Below are positions 40,553 through 49,736 of a stretch of DNA of 64,000 nt, piece by piece. The notes below the pieces were generated by a model. The model was not told the DNA's origin. It did no database searches and saw only the letters and a list, made by a program, of their open reading frames with translations. The DNA is taken from NCBI GenBank assembly GCA_021849295.1, contig JAJZTA010000012.1, positions 17,176 to 81,175 of the forward strand. The letters are read 5' to 3'. This stretch comes from Pseudomonadota bacterium (GTDB lineage Bacteria > Pseudomonadota > Alphaproteobacteria > Micavibrionales > UBA2020). The position numbers and the translations under genes were made by a program. Position 1 is the first letter of the stretch. Each line of letters begins with the position of its first letter.

Positions 40553-42055
40553 TCAGCTCTTCAGGTAATCCACCTCGGTCATCATGCCGTCGGCGTGATG
40601 CACTTCGTTGTGGCAATGCAAAACCCAGCGGCCCGGCGGCGACGTCGCCTCGAAGAACCATGATCCCGTCCCGCCGTTCGGGGGAATGAGCGTCGTGTCC
40701 TTCGGCAGCGGGTATTTCAGCGATTTTCCGTCGAGCTCGACCAGTTTGAACACATGCCCGTGCAGGTGCATGGGATGCGACATGTCGGTATGGTTTTTGA
40801 AGCGCACCAGAACGCGGTCGCCGCGCCTGACGCGGATTTTCGGCGTATGCGGCCAGACCTCGCCGTTGATCGTCCAGCGCGGCACGCCCCGTTTGCCGCC
40901 GCCGAGAATGAAATTCGCCTCGACGTCGATGCGTTCCCTGACCAGCGGATGGCGCAGGGGCTCCGCGACGCCCGCCAGCGGATAGGTGAAATATTCGACG
41001 CCCGCCAAAGTCTGTATGGGCTTGATGGGCGGCGCTTTCTCCATCCCCGCGGTGTGAATCAAAAGCGCCTGACCGCGCGACAATTGATCGCCCGCGAGGT
41101 CTTCCAGCAGCCACGCGCCTTCCTTCGCCACTTCGAACCACGCGTCGTAGCGCTCCGCCACGCCGACGCGCAACGCCTCGACCGTGACGGGACGTTCCAT
41201 GAGGTTGCCGTCGCTGTGCGTGACGGTGAGTTTATGGCCGCCGAGCGCGATGTAGTGGGTCATCGTCGGGCTGGCATTGAGGATGCGCAGGCGCACGCGG
41301 TCGCCGACCTTGACTTTGATCGGCCGGGTGCGCGGATATGCCGCGCCGTTGACGCAACGGGCGAGGTAGGCGACTTCATCGCCCATGGCCATCATATGCT
41401 TCTGTCCCATATGCTTCATGTCCATAGGGTGCATGGCGCCCATGTTCATGCTTTTCATCTTCATCTGCCCGTGCAATCCCGGCGGCTCGACCATCGGCGC
41501 ATCCGACACGCCCTTGACAGCGGCGCGGAAGCTTTGCATGTTCGGCACGTCGTGGAACACCAGCACGGCCTCGACGTCGGCCTTCTCGTCGTGCGGATCG
41601 TCGACGATAAAGGCGCCGAACAGCCCCAGCGCGGCCTGCGGCGAAACGTGGCTGTGATACCAGCGGAAGCCCGTCGGCGCTGGCATGAAATCGTATATGA
41701 ACGCGCCGCCGTCCGGCACGGGCTTTTGCGTCACGTTGGGCACGCCGTCCATATCGTTGGGGATGATCATGCCGTGCCAGTGGACGGTGCTGTCGGTGCC
41801 GGTGCGATTGAGGAAGCGCGCGCGGAAACGCTGGCCCGCGCGCGTGCGGATCACCGGCCCCGGAATCTGCCCGTTATAGGCAAGGCCGGAAAAGGTCACG
41901 TTCGGCAGCGGGGTGTAGGTATAGGGCTGCGCTGTCAGCGTCATCTCCAGCATGTCCTGATCTTTTGCCCACGCGCTCATGGGCGGCAACACAGCCGCGC
42001 TCATTACGCCGAGCGCGCTTGTCGACATCCATTTCAGCAGATCCCGTCTGTTCAT
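40553..42055 (-). CDS. Multicopper oxidase, Tat-exported (CopA/CueO-like)
   Basis: A 500-residue periplasmic oxidase. It starts with a Tat signal (MNRRDLLKWMSTSALGVMSAA). All copper-site motifs are present: STVHWHGMIIP, RWYHSHVSPQ, HPMHLHGHVFKL and LHCHNEVHHADGMM, the last with the T1 Cys and axial Met. A Met-rich segment (MKMKSMNMGAMHPMDMKHMGQKHMM) in the middle fits cuprous-oxidase activity for copper tolerance. Downstream partner of the Hpt-like gene on the same strand (18-bp gap). Substrate Cu(I) is inferred. Confidence 0.92.
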   Translation of the reverse strand: MNRRDLLKWMSTSALGVMSAAVLPPMSAWAKDQDMLEMTLTAQPYTYTPLPNVTFSGLAYNGQIPGPVIRTRAGQRFRARFLNRTGTDSTVHWHGMIIPNDMDGVPNVTQKPVPDGGAFIYDFMPAPTGFRWYHSHVSPQAALGLFGAFIVDDPHDEKADVEAVLVFHDVPNMQSFRAAVKGVSDAPMVEPPGLHGQMKMKSMNMGAMHPMDMKHMGQKHMMAMGDEVAYLARCVNGAAYPRTRPIKVKVGDRVRLRILNASPTMTHYIALGGHKLTVTHSDGNLMERPVTVEALRVGVAERYDAWFEVAKEGAWLLEDLAGDQLSRGQALLIHTAGMEKAPPIKPIQTLAGVEYFTYPLAGVAEPLRHPLVRERIDVEANFILGGGKRGVPRWTINGEVWPHTPKIRVRRGDRVLVRFKNHTDMSHPMHLHGHVFKLVELDGKSLKYPLPKDTTLIPPNGGTGSWFFEATSPPGRWVLHCHNEVHHADGMMTEVDYLKS

Positions 42056-42073
42056 TTCGCGGCCTCCCGTCTT

Positions 42074-42634
42074 TTAGCTGCCCAGCATGCTCTGCGCCGA
42101 TACGCGGCGGTTCATAAGGAACTTTTTGACCTTGGCATATTCGTCTTTGACGTTCTGGAGCAGGTGTTTTTTCTCTTCGAGAGAAACGTCTTGCGCTTCG
42201 AGGGCTTTTTTGCAGGCGGCCTCGAGCGGGGCCGCGCCGATTTGGGCGACGGAGCCCTTCATCTTGTGCGCCGCAGCGCCCCAATCCTGCGCGGAGGCGT
42301 CGTTCACGATGGCGTGCCTTTCCATGGCTTGATCCGTTTCGTGCGTTGCGTCATGTGCGTCCTGATCCGCCTCGTTGCCGTCTTGCAGAACGAAATGCCT
42401 GGCGGTAGTCATGGTTTTCTGGTCGGGATTGACGTATTTATCGTCGCCGACCTGGATTTTTCCGCCGTGTTGCATGGTTATGGTGCCTGTGCCGCCGTTG
42501 ACGAACTTGCCGCCGTGGGAAACATTGATGCTGCTCCCTTTTTCGATAATAATGGTTCCGCCGGTGTGTTTGAAGCCGGCCTTTCCGGCCATAATTTTAC
42601 CCCCGTTCTCTATCGTCATCGTCCCGCCGCTCAT
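42074..42634 (-). CDS. Gly-rich repeat protein with C-terminal Hpt-like domain
   Basis: A 186-residue frame from ATG 42634. Residues 1-65 are short beta repeats (GGTMTIENGGKIM, GGTIIIEKGSSINV, GTGTITMQHGGKIQV). Residues about 105-180 look like a histidine-phosphotransfer domain: WGAAAHKMKGSVAQIGAAPLEAACKKAL with a His in the right place. The start overlaps the stop of the preceding signal-peptide ORF by ATGA. Either two coupled genes, or one gene of about 235 residues split by a frameshift. It precedes the multicopper oxidase by 18 bp. Confidence 0.55.
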   Translation of the reverse strand: MSGGTMTIENGGKIMAGKAGFKHTGGTIIIEKGSSINVSHGGKFVNGGTGTITMQHGGKIQVGDDKYVNPDQKTMTTARHFVLQDGNEADQDAHDATHETDQAMERHAIVNDASAQDWGAAAHKMKGSVAQIGAAPLEAACKKALEAQDVSLEEKKHLLQNVKDEYAKVKKFLMNRRVSAQSMLGS

Positions 42635-42828
42635 GACAAAGCCTGTCGTGGGGCCTGTGTACTTATTAGGAGCGCATCCTGCACCTTGAAAGGCTGATGA
42701 TTGTTTGCAGCCTCCGCCAGCTTGGCGGCAATCGGGGCATTCTCCCTCCTGATCCTCTCCTGTGCGTAGGAATGAGAGCTTGCAAAACACGCGATAAGGC
42801 CGATGGCCAAACAATATCTCTGCCGCAT
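42631..42828 (-). CDS. Short secreted ORF (possible N-terminal part of the next frame)
   Basis: A 65-residue frame with a clear signal peptide (MRQRYCLAIGLIACFASSHSYA) followed by QERIRRENAPIAAKLAEAANNHQPFKVQ. The upstream GGGGGGATC gives a ribosome site. It ends in TGA overlapping the ATG of the repeat/Hpt frame. The signal peptide and charged helix look genuinely coding. After FKVQDA the sense fades, while the other frame becomes sensible, which is what a single-base indel would look like. Confidence 0.55.
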   Translation of the reverse strand: MRQRYCLAIGLIACFASSHSYAQERIRRENAPIAAKLAEAANNHQPFKVQDALLISTQAPRQALS

Positions 42829-43010
42829 GATCCCCCCTCAAGTGCCCATGTTAATCTATTTATTTTGCAGAAATTGAATTAAGTTTCAGTTATCGGATTT
42901 TTTCAATTTAATCAAATAGATATAAAATACGGGGTTCGATCCGTCCCGCATATGCCTTTCCTTTCAGAGGGTTGCCGCACTATACTTGCTCTTTGGATGC
43001 GGGGTTTTAA

Positions 43011-44378
43011 ATGAAGATCACTTTTCTTGGCGCGACAGGGACGGTCACCGGTTCCAAGTATATGGTCGAGGACGGCGACCGCAGGATCCTCGTGGATTGC
43101 GGCCTGTTTCAAGGGCGGAAGGACCTGCGTCTGCGCAACTGGGCGAAGCTGCCTGTCGATCCCGCTTCCATCGACGCCATTATCCTGACGCACGCGCATC
43201 TCGACCATAGCGGCTACATCCCGCTGCTGGTCAAGAACGGTTTCAAGGGCACGATCTACTGCTCGGAGGGGACGCGCGATCTTTGCACCATTCTTCTGCC
43301 GGACAGCGGCCATATACAGGAAGAAGACGCCGAGGCCGCCAACCGCCACGGCTATACAAAACATACTCCTGCACTGCCTTTATATACGAAGCAGGATGCG
43401 CTGGACTGCCTGGCGCGGTTCAAAGCCGTTCCTTTCGGCCAGACGGAGCGCGTCGGCGCGGAAATGTCGTTCATGCTGCACCGCGCGGGTCATATCCTCG
43501 GCGCCGCCATGATACAACTCACCAGCGACGGCGGCACGTCCATCCTCTTTTCCGGCGATCTGGGACGGATGCAAAACCCGATCATGAAGCCGCCGTCGAT
43601 TATTCAGGATACCGATTATCTCGTTATTGAATCGACCTACGGCGACCGCCTGCACCACGACCACGATCCGACCGCGGAGATCGAGAAAGTCGTGCATGAA
43701 ACAGTGAGCGGTGGCGGCACGGTGGTCATTCCCGCTTTCGCCGTGGGGCGCGCGCAGGAGGTCATGTACTATCTGCATATGCTCAAGGTGAAGGGGAGAT
43801 TGCCGCATAACCTGCCCATTTATCTCGACAGCCCCATGTCCATCAACGTGTCAGAACTCCTCGCCAAACATGTCAGCGACCACCGCCTGTCGCTGAAATT
43901 GTGCGAGGAGGTGTGCGCCGCAGTGACATACACCCGCACGCGCGAGGAATCGAAGGCGCTGGACGAAAACCCGTCCGTGCCGAAGATCATCATTTCCGCC
44001 AGCGGCATGGCGACGGGCGGGCGCGTTCTCCATCACCTGAAGTGCTATCTCGGCGACCGGCGCAATACGGTCCTGCTGACGGGCTTTCAGGCGGAGGGGA
44101 CGCGCGGTGACAGGCTGGCGCGCGGCGAGACGGAAGTCAAGATCCACGGGCATATGTATCCCGTCAACGCGCGCATCGAGAAAATAGACGGCTTGTCGGC
44201 GCATGCGGACTACAGCGAGATGCTGTCATGGCTGAAGAATTTCACGCGCCCGCCTAAAAAGGTTTTTATCGTGCACGGCGAACCCGTCGCGTCGCAGAGC
44301 CTCAAGAAAAAAATGGAAGAGGCGTTCGGGTGGAAAGAGGTCTCTATCCCCGAATATCTGCACGAAGAAGAGATCTGA
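43011..44378 (+). CDS. MBL-fold beta-CASP ribonuclease/exonuclease
   Basis: A 455-residue metallo-beta-lactamase-fold nuclease of the CPSF73-like group. Motifs: FLGATGTVTGSKYMV, THAHLDHSGYIP (HxHxDH), AGHILGAAMIQL, LFSGDLGR, YLVIESTYGDR, the beta-CASP insertion with ISASGMATGGRVLHHLK and the RMMBL tail GLSAHADYSEMLSWLKNF...VHGEP. Predicted RNA-processing or -degrading enzyme in the cytosol. ATG 43011 begins at the first beta-strand. Stands alone; the downstream neighbour is a pseudogene on the other strand. Confidence 0.92.
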   Translation: MKITFLGATGTVTGSKYMVEDGDRRILVDCGLFQGRKDLRLRNWAKLPVDPASIDAIILTHAHLDHSGYIPLLVKNGFKGTIYCSEGTRDLCTILLPDSGHIQEEDAEAANRHGYTKHTPALPLYTKQDALDCLARFKAVPFGQTERVGAEMSFMLHRAGHILGAAMIQLTSDGGTSILFSGDLGRMQNPIMKPPSIIQDTDYLVIESTYGDRLHHDHDPTAEIEKVVHETVSGGGTVVIPAFAVGRAQEVMYYLHMLKVKGRLPHNLPIYLDSPMSINVSELLAKHVSDHRLSLKLCEEVCAAVTYTRTREESKALDENPSVPKIIISASGMATGGRVLHHLKCYLGDRRNTVLLTGFQAEGTRGDRLARGETEVKIHGHMYPVNARIEKIDGLSAHADYSEMLSWLKNFTRPPKKVFIVHGEPVASQSLKKKMEEAFGWKEVSIPEYLHEEEI

Positions 44379-44386
44379 GCCGCGGA

Positions 44387-45534
44387 TTAATAATAGACGC
44401 CGAGCTGGACAAAGATTTCGTTCCGGTTGAAGCTCGCGCCCGCGGCGTTTGAAAAGCGTTTTTCGTTGCGCAGGTCCGTGGCCAGATAGGTGTGCGGCGA
44501 AAGCGCGTAGCTCAGGCCGACGCTCGTGTCGTAATCGTTGTCCTTGCGGCTGATCCCGCGGAAATCGCTGTGGTCGTATATGCCGCGCAGGTTGAGCGAC
44601 AGAACCGGCGTCAGCTTGTGCTCGACAAAAGCGCCCACGCCCGAATAGAGCTCGCTGGATGCGCCCGCCAGCGTCGTCGGGTAAAAGGACTTGTCCGTAT
44701 AGAGCGAGGCTTTCGTCTTGTCCGTCGGCCTCCAGTTCAGGCGGCCCTTGAAGGCGAAGGTATGCGCCGTCGAGAAGCGGCTATCCTGATAGCTCTGCGT
44801 CATGTAGCCGATGCCGATGTTGCCGGTCAGTTTCTTGTGCGCAAGGGAAAAATCGTCGCCGATCATGACGTCCTCGCCGTGCGACGTGCGGCGGTAGCCG
44901 TTGTTGTCCACGGGGCCGACATAGAGCCTGTCCTCTCCCGTAAAGTGGACATAGGGCATGAAGAGGCCGCCGTTGTCGCAGGTGAAGGAAACGCCGTAGG
45001 TGACGTGGTTGTTGTTGCGGTCGCTGTTGTTGATCGTCGCGCCGGCGGTTTCCGTCGTGTCGTAGACGAGGTGTTCTATCGTCGCGCCGATCCTTGTGAC
45101 GATGTTCGAAAACCTGTGCGAAACGCCCGCATACGTGCGCGCATCATAGTAAACCGTGGGGCCAGCGCGCCGACCGTATTGGACGAATTGGCATCCTCGT
45201 GGTTGCGCAGGCCGAGCAGGCCGTAGGAAAAACGCGTGTTGTTGTCTTCGAAGTCGTAGCGGCCCTCGGCGCTGACGTGGTAGTCGACCGTGCTTTGATC
45301 CTCGTGGCTGGCGTAATGCGTCGCGTCGACGTGCGCTTCCAGATTCAGCATGTTCCTGTCCCATCAGGATTCGGCGATGAGGTGCGGCGCGATAACGCTC
45401 ACGAAGTCGGATGTCCGGTTGGTTTCGGTCGCGAAGATGTTGCTGTCATGAAACTCGGCCATCGCCACTTCGGGATAGACTATGAAGGTACCGACCTTGA
45501 TCCCGTGCGGCTTTTCGACCTGATCCGAACGCTT
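44387..45534 (-). pseudogene. Decayed outer-membrane beta-barrel (BBP2-type) gene
   Basis: The region encodes a barrel protein in pieces. From 45534: KRSDQVEKPHGIKVGTFIVY and SDFVSVIAPHLIAES, then TGA at 45364-45366. The same frame resumes WDRNMLNLEAHVDATHYASHEDQST and RYDFEDNNTRFSYGLLGLRN. Near 45160 the frame shifts and continues GPTVYYDARTYAGVSHRF to the C-terminal NEIFVQLGVYY, a typical barrel end with terminal aromatic. No signal peptide or start remains upstream (TAA at 45535-45537). Three lesions (lost N-terminus, nonsense, frameshift) make function very unlikely. Confidence 0.8.
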
Positions 45535-45559
45535 TTAATGAGGACAAAACGCCCGCACC

Positions 45560-48247
45560 CTAGCGCGGCGTCTGTCCTTTGGTGACTTCCGCAAGGCCGT
45601 CCGGACGGATCCATGCGGCGAAGGCTTTCTGGACCTGTTTCGCGGTCATTTTGACGTAGCGCCGCGCGGCCAGCATCGGTTCGTTCAGCGGCAGTCCCAT
45701 GGACGAGAGGTGGATCAGGTTGAGGGCGATGCTGCCGGTGCCTGATTCCGAAAGGGGGATTTCCCGCAGGATCATCGCCTTGGCCTGCCGCAGATCATGC
45801 GCGCTGACGGGTTCGTCCTGCATCTGCTTGAGGTCGTGGATGATGATGGCGCGCGCCTTGGAGACGTTCTTGGGGTCGCAGCCGTAACCGACCATGTAGA
45901 CCGCGCGCTTCTTGCCGAATTCGAACGACGACCCGACGTAATAGGCCAGACCGGAGTTCTCGCGCAAATCCTGATAGAGGCGGGTGGCGTAAAAGCCGCC
46001 GCCGAGCACATGGTTGCCGAGCTGCAGCGGATAGTAGGCGGGGCTGAACCGGTTCAGCCGCAGCGTTTCCGCAAGCGTGACGCTGTTTTGCACGCTGCTT
46101 TTGTCCGGCACGACGGTCGCGGAGGGTTTGTTGTCCGGCACCAGCGGCAGCACGGTCGGCGGCTTGGGGCCTTTCGCGCTCCACGCGCCGAAATATTTTT
46201 CGATCATCTTCTTCGCCCTGGCGGGGTCGACCTTGCCGATGACGACGATGGTGGTCATGTCGGGGCGGAACACTTTTTTGTAATAGGCCCTGATGTCTTT
46301 CAGCTTGAGCGCCATGACGGTTTTCGGAGTCGCCTGCCTTAAAGTCGGGTCCGTTGCGGGGAACAAAGCCTTGCGTATCGCGCGGCCTGCTAGATAATCC
46401 GGACTTTGCAGGCGGCCCGCCACGGTGGCGGCGAGCTGCGCGCGGGTGATTTTGAAGGCGCGCTCCGGAAACACGGGGTGCAGTTCGTTCTGCGCCAGCA
46501 GATCGACGCCGCGCTCCACATGGGCCGCCAGCACGCCAAGCGAAAAGTCCGTGCCCGCGGATTCCGTGGCGCCGATGTCGTCCAGCGCTTTTTGGAACGC
46601 GATGCGGCCGAGGGTCGTCGAGCCGTAGGAGAACAACTGGTCCAGTTCCTCGGAAACGCCTTCCTGTCCCTTGGGCGCTTCAAGACCGGCGTTGTTCTTG
46701 ATATGCCCGTAAACCTCCACCGTGTCGCTGATGGACTCGGGCTGCACGATCAGCCTGATGCCGTTCGGCAAAGTGCTGACCACTGGGTGTATGGTCGCTT
46801 TCGGGATGGAAAGTCTTTTCAAGGCGGCCGCGGCCCATGCGGGAAGCCTGACGTTCTTGGTGTGCTTGGGCGCGAAGGATTCCTGTCCGCCGAACGATTT
46901 CGAGCCGATCGGCTTGCCGGAGGCCTGCGGGGTCAAAACGGCCGTCACCGCATGCTTTTCCGCCAGATAGGCGCGGGCGACGCGGTTGACATCCGCCACC
47001 GTCACTTTCTGGATGGCGGCGGCGCCTTCGTCGGGCGATTTCCAGCCTTTGTTGGCGAGCGCGTCCGACCAGGCCATGGCAAGGCCCGGCACCGCGTTCT
47101 TCTGAAATTCGACACTGGCCAGCGCATGGCGCTTCGCCGCCCTGACAAGGCTGGCGGGCACGCCGTCTTTGATGTCTTTCGCGATAATGCGCCGCATTTC
47201 ACGAACCAGCTTGTCGCCGTCGCCGCCCTTGGGGAAGCCCGTGATCGCATAGCCGAGGCTGGCCTTCTGCATGGAGCTCAGCTCAAACCCCGCGAACAGA
47301 GCCTTGCCTTCCGGCACCAGAGCGTAGAGGCTGCCGCGCTGGCTGTTCAAAACGAAGGAGAGGACTTTGGCGGCGGCATAGTCGGGGCTGCTCGAGCCCG
47401 GCATGCGGAAGGAGATCAGCGACATGCCATAGGGCGTGTCCGTCTTCAGGTGCAGCGTTTTCGCGCGGACCTCGTGAAAGACGAAGGCCGGCCTTGCGGG
47501 AAGTTCCTTGCGCGGTATTTTGCCGAACAGCGTTTTGACTTCTGCCAGCGTCGTCTGCGGGTCGACGTTGCCGACGATCACCAGAATGGCGTTGTTGGGC
47601 GCGTACCACCGGTCGTAGAAGGTGTGCAGCATCGCGCCGGTCGTTTTGTCGAAGGAGGGCTTGGTGCCGAGCGCGTCGTGCGCGTAGGGCGTGCCGCGGA
47701 ACATGGCGGCCAGCAGCTTGGTGTAAAAAACGTACTCGGGATTGGAAAGGTCCTGCGCGACTTCCTGCTCGATCGCTCTGCGCTCGTTCTTCCAGAGCTT
47801 GTCCGTGTCCAGCACGCCGCTCATGCGGATGGCGGAGATGTGCAGGGCGGTCTTCAGGTCGCCGACGGGAACGGTGAAAAAATACTGCGTCATGTTCTGC
47901 GTGGTATCGGCGTCGAACTGGCCGCCCATGCCGGCGGCGATGTCCGCCAATTGTCCCGCGCTGAGGCCCGGGCTGCCGCGGAACATCATATGCTCCTGCG
48001 CGTGCGCCATGCCGGGGAAGCCTTCCGGTGCCTCGTTCGAGCCGACCTTGTAATTCATCACGGTCGTCACCACCGGCGCGAGCGTATTGCGCACGATGAC
48101 AACCTGCAGGCCGTTTTGCAGCGTGGCGCGCAAAACGTTTTTGCTTTGCGCGGCCTGCGCGGGGCTGCCCAGGCACAAAACGGCAAACACAAATGCCGTA
48201 AGGAGTGCGGGGAAAATGGCTGTTTGTTGTTGCCGGTGTTCGCGCAT
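45560..48247 (-). CDS. Two-unit M16-family (insulinase-like) zinc peptidase
   Basis: An 895-residue exported protease: signal peptide (AIFPALLTAFVFAVLCLGSPAQA), an active M16 unit (APEGFPGMAHAQEHMMFRG with the inverted HxxEH zinc site and ERRAIEQEVAQ third ligand), and a second unit (about 470-895) without a zinc motif, acting as the closing half. Such fused M16 proteins degrade peptides in the periplasm. AGAGG precedes the ATG. The 26 bp downstream lead straight into the barrel pseudogene. 48248-48440 upstream is AT-rich promoter DNA. Confidence 0.92.
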   Translation of the reverse strand: MREHRQQQTAIFPALLTAFVFAVLCLGSPAQAAQSKNVLRATLQNGLQVVIVRNTLAPVVTTVMNYKVGSNEAPEGFPGMAHAQEHMMFRGSPGLSAGQLADIAAGMGGQFDADTTQNMTQYFFTVPVGDLKTALHISAIRMSGVLDTDKLWKNERRAIEQEVAQDLSNPEYVFYTKLLAAMFRGTPYAHDALGTKPSFDKTTGAMLHTFYDRWYAPNNAILVIVGNVDPQTTLAEVKTLFGKIPRKELPARPAFVFHEVRAKTLHLKTDTPYGMSLISFRMPGSSSPDYAAAKVLSFVLNSQRGSLYALVPEGKALFAGFELSSMQKASLGYAITGFPKGGDGDKLVREMRRIIAKDIKDGVPASLVRAAKRHALASVEFQKNAVPGLAMAWSDALANKGWKSPDEGAAAIQKVTVADVNRVARAYLAEKHAVTAVLTPQASGKPIGSKSFGGQESFAPKHTKNVRLPAWAAAALKRLSIPKATIHPVVSTLPNGIRLIVQPESISDTVEVYGHIKNNAGLEAPKGQEGVSEELDQLFSYGSTTLGRIAFQKALDDIGATESAGTDFSLGVLAAHVERGVDLLAQNELHPVFPERAFKITRAQLAATVAGRLQSPDYLAGRAIRKALFPATDPTLRQATPKTVMALKLKDIRAYYKKVFRPDMTTIVVIGKVDPARAKKMIEKYFGAWSAKGPKPPTVLPLVPDNKPSATVVPDKSSVQNSVTLAETLRLNRFSPAYYPLQLGNHVLGGGFYATRLYQDLRENSGLAYYVGSSFEFGKKRAVYMVGYGCDPKNVSKARAIIIHDLKQMQDEPVSAHDLRQAKAMILREIPLSESGTGSIALNLIHLSSMGLPLNEPMLAARRYVKMTAKQVQKAFAAWIRPDGLAEVTKGQTPR

Positions 48248-48440
48248 AAAGGCCTCTCGTTTTTTAAGTATTAAAACTTCAATTCATACCTAAACATATT
48301 TTGATGAAATATTCCTTGCAAACTTGAGCGCCTCAGCGGGAAAGAATTTTCATCAATTAAATCAAATACATATAATCACCCACGGATTGTGCAGAATCCG
48401 CGCGTCATTCGCATTTTTCGGAGTCTTTGGATATTTTCGT

Positions 48441-49679
48441 TCAATCCGCCATAACGACGAGCGCGTGCTTCTTCTTGCCGGCCGAGAGCTTGATGGTTTT
48501 GTCGGCGGTGAGGTGGTCGAGATTGACGACGACTTTGTCGTTGGCGACTTTTTCATCGTTGATCTGCGCGCCACCCTGCGCGATCAGCCGCCGCGCCTCG
48601 CTGCCGGAGGACGCCAGCCCCGCATCCTTGAACAGAATAAAGACCGGAATGCCCTCCGCGAGCTTGGCGCGGGGGATGGCGACGGTCGGCAGGCCTTTTG
48701 CAGCCGCGCCTTCTTCAAACGTCTGGCGCGCGGTTTCGGCGGCTTCGGCTGCGGCTTTTTCGCCGTGGCACATTTTTGTGGTTTCGAAGGCGAGGATTTT
48801 CTTCGCTTCGTTGATCTCGCTGCCCTGCAATGCTTCCAGCTTTTTGATTTCAGGAATGGAAAGCTCGGTGAAGAGGCGCAGGAAGCGGCCCACGTCGCTG
48901 TCTTCCGTGTTGCGCCAGTACTGGTAATAGTCGTAGGGAGAGCATTTGTCTGCGTTCAGCCAGACCGCGCCGCCTTCGGTCTTGCCCATTTTCTTGCCCG
49001 ATGCGGTCGTGAGCAGCGGGGCGGTGAGGCCGAACAGCTCGGCATGGTCGATGCGCCGCGCGAGTTCCACGCCCTGAATGATATTGCCCCATTGGTCGGC
49101 GCCCGCCATTTGCAGGCGGCAGCCTTTTTTGCGGTAAAGCTCGAGATAATCGTATCCCTGCAAAATCATGTAATTGAATTCGAGGAAAGTGAGCGAGCTT
49201 TCGCGTTCGAGGCGCTGTTTCACGCTTTCCATGGCGAGCATGCGGTTGATCGAGAAGTGCGTGCCGTAATCGCGCAGGAAGTCGATGTAGTTCAGGTTGC
49301 GCAGCCAGTCGGCGTTGTTGACCAGCGTCAGCGGGTCGATGATTTTCCTGAAGAATTTGCTGATGGAGGCGACGTTGCGGTTGATGTCGTCTTCGGACAG
49401 AAGCTGCCGGCTTTCGCCGTCGCCCTTCGGATCGCCGATCATGCCGGTCACGCCGCCGACGAGGACGATGGGGTTGTGGCCGCATTTCTGGAACCAGCGC
49501 ATCATGAGGTAGGGGATCATGTGGCCGACGTGCAGGCTTTCTCCGGTCGGGTCCACGCCGCAATAGGCCGTGACTTTTTCGGTTGCCAGAAGCTGGTCCA
49601 GCCCCTCCAGATTGGTGCACTGGTGCAGGAACCCGCGTTCCTGCATAATTTTCAGAAATTCGGATTTTACGGTGGTCAC
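48441..49679 (-). CDS. tyrS: Tyrosyl-tRNA synthetase
   Basis: A 412-residue class I synthetase charging tRNA-Tyr. HIGH motif as [11 protein letters not shown], tyrosine pocket [47 protein letters not shown], and the KMSKS equivalent [13 protein letters not shown]. The C-terminal S4 domain is [21 protein letters not shown]. Length and order are normal for TyrS. Divergent from anmK with 57 bp between starts, which must hold both promoters (TATAAT-like boxes are visible there). Confidence 0.96.
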   Translation of the reverse strand: MTTVKSEFLKIMQERGFLHQCTNLEGLDQLLATEKVTAYCGVDPTGESLHVGHMIPYLMMRWFQKCGHNPIVLVGGVTGMIGDPKGDGESRQLLSEDDINRNVASISKFFRKIIDPLTLVNNADWLRNLNYIDFLRDYGTHFSINRMLAMESVKQRLERESSLTFLEFNYMILQGYDYLELYRKKGCRLQMAGADQWGNIIQGVELARRIDHAELFGLTAPLLTTASGKKMGKTEGGAVWLNADKCSPYDYYQYWRNTEDSDVGRFLRLFTELSIPEIKKLEALQGSEINEAKKILAFETTKMCHGEKAAAEAAETARQTFEEGAAAKGLPTVAIPRAKLAEGIPVFILFKDAGLASSGSEARRLIAQGGAQINDEKVANDKVVVNLDHLTADKTIKLSAGKKKHALVVMAD

Positions 49680-49736
49680 GGCTTTGCCTCATTTATATAA
49701 TTGGCATACTATATAATGAACGGGAGTAAATGCCAA

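Noticed and set aside
44387..45364. Intact 325-codon gene from ATG 45364
   Set aside because: The first ~65 codons are out-of-frame sequence of the barrel protein; sensible protein only begins after the frameshift near 45160.
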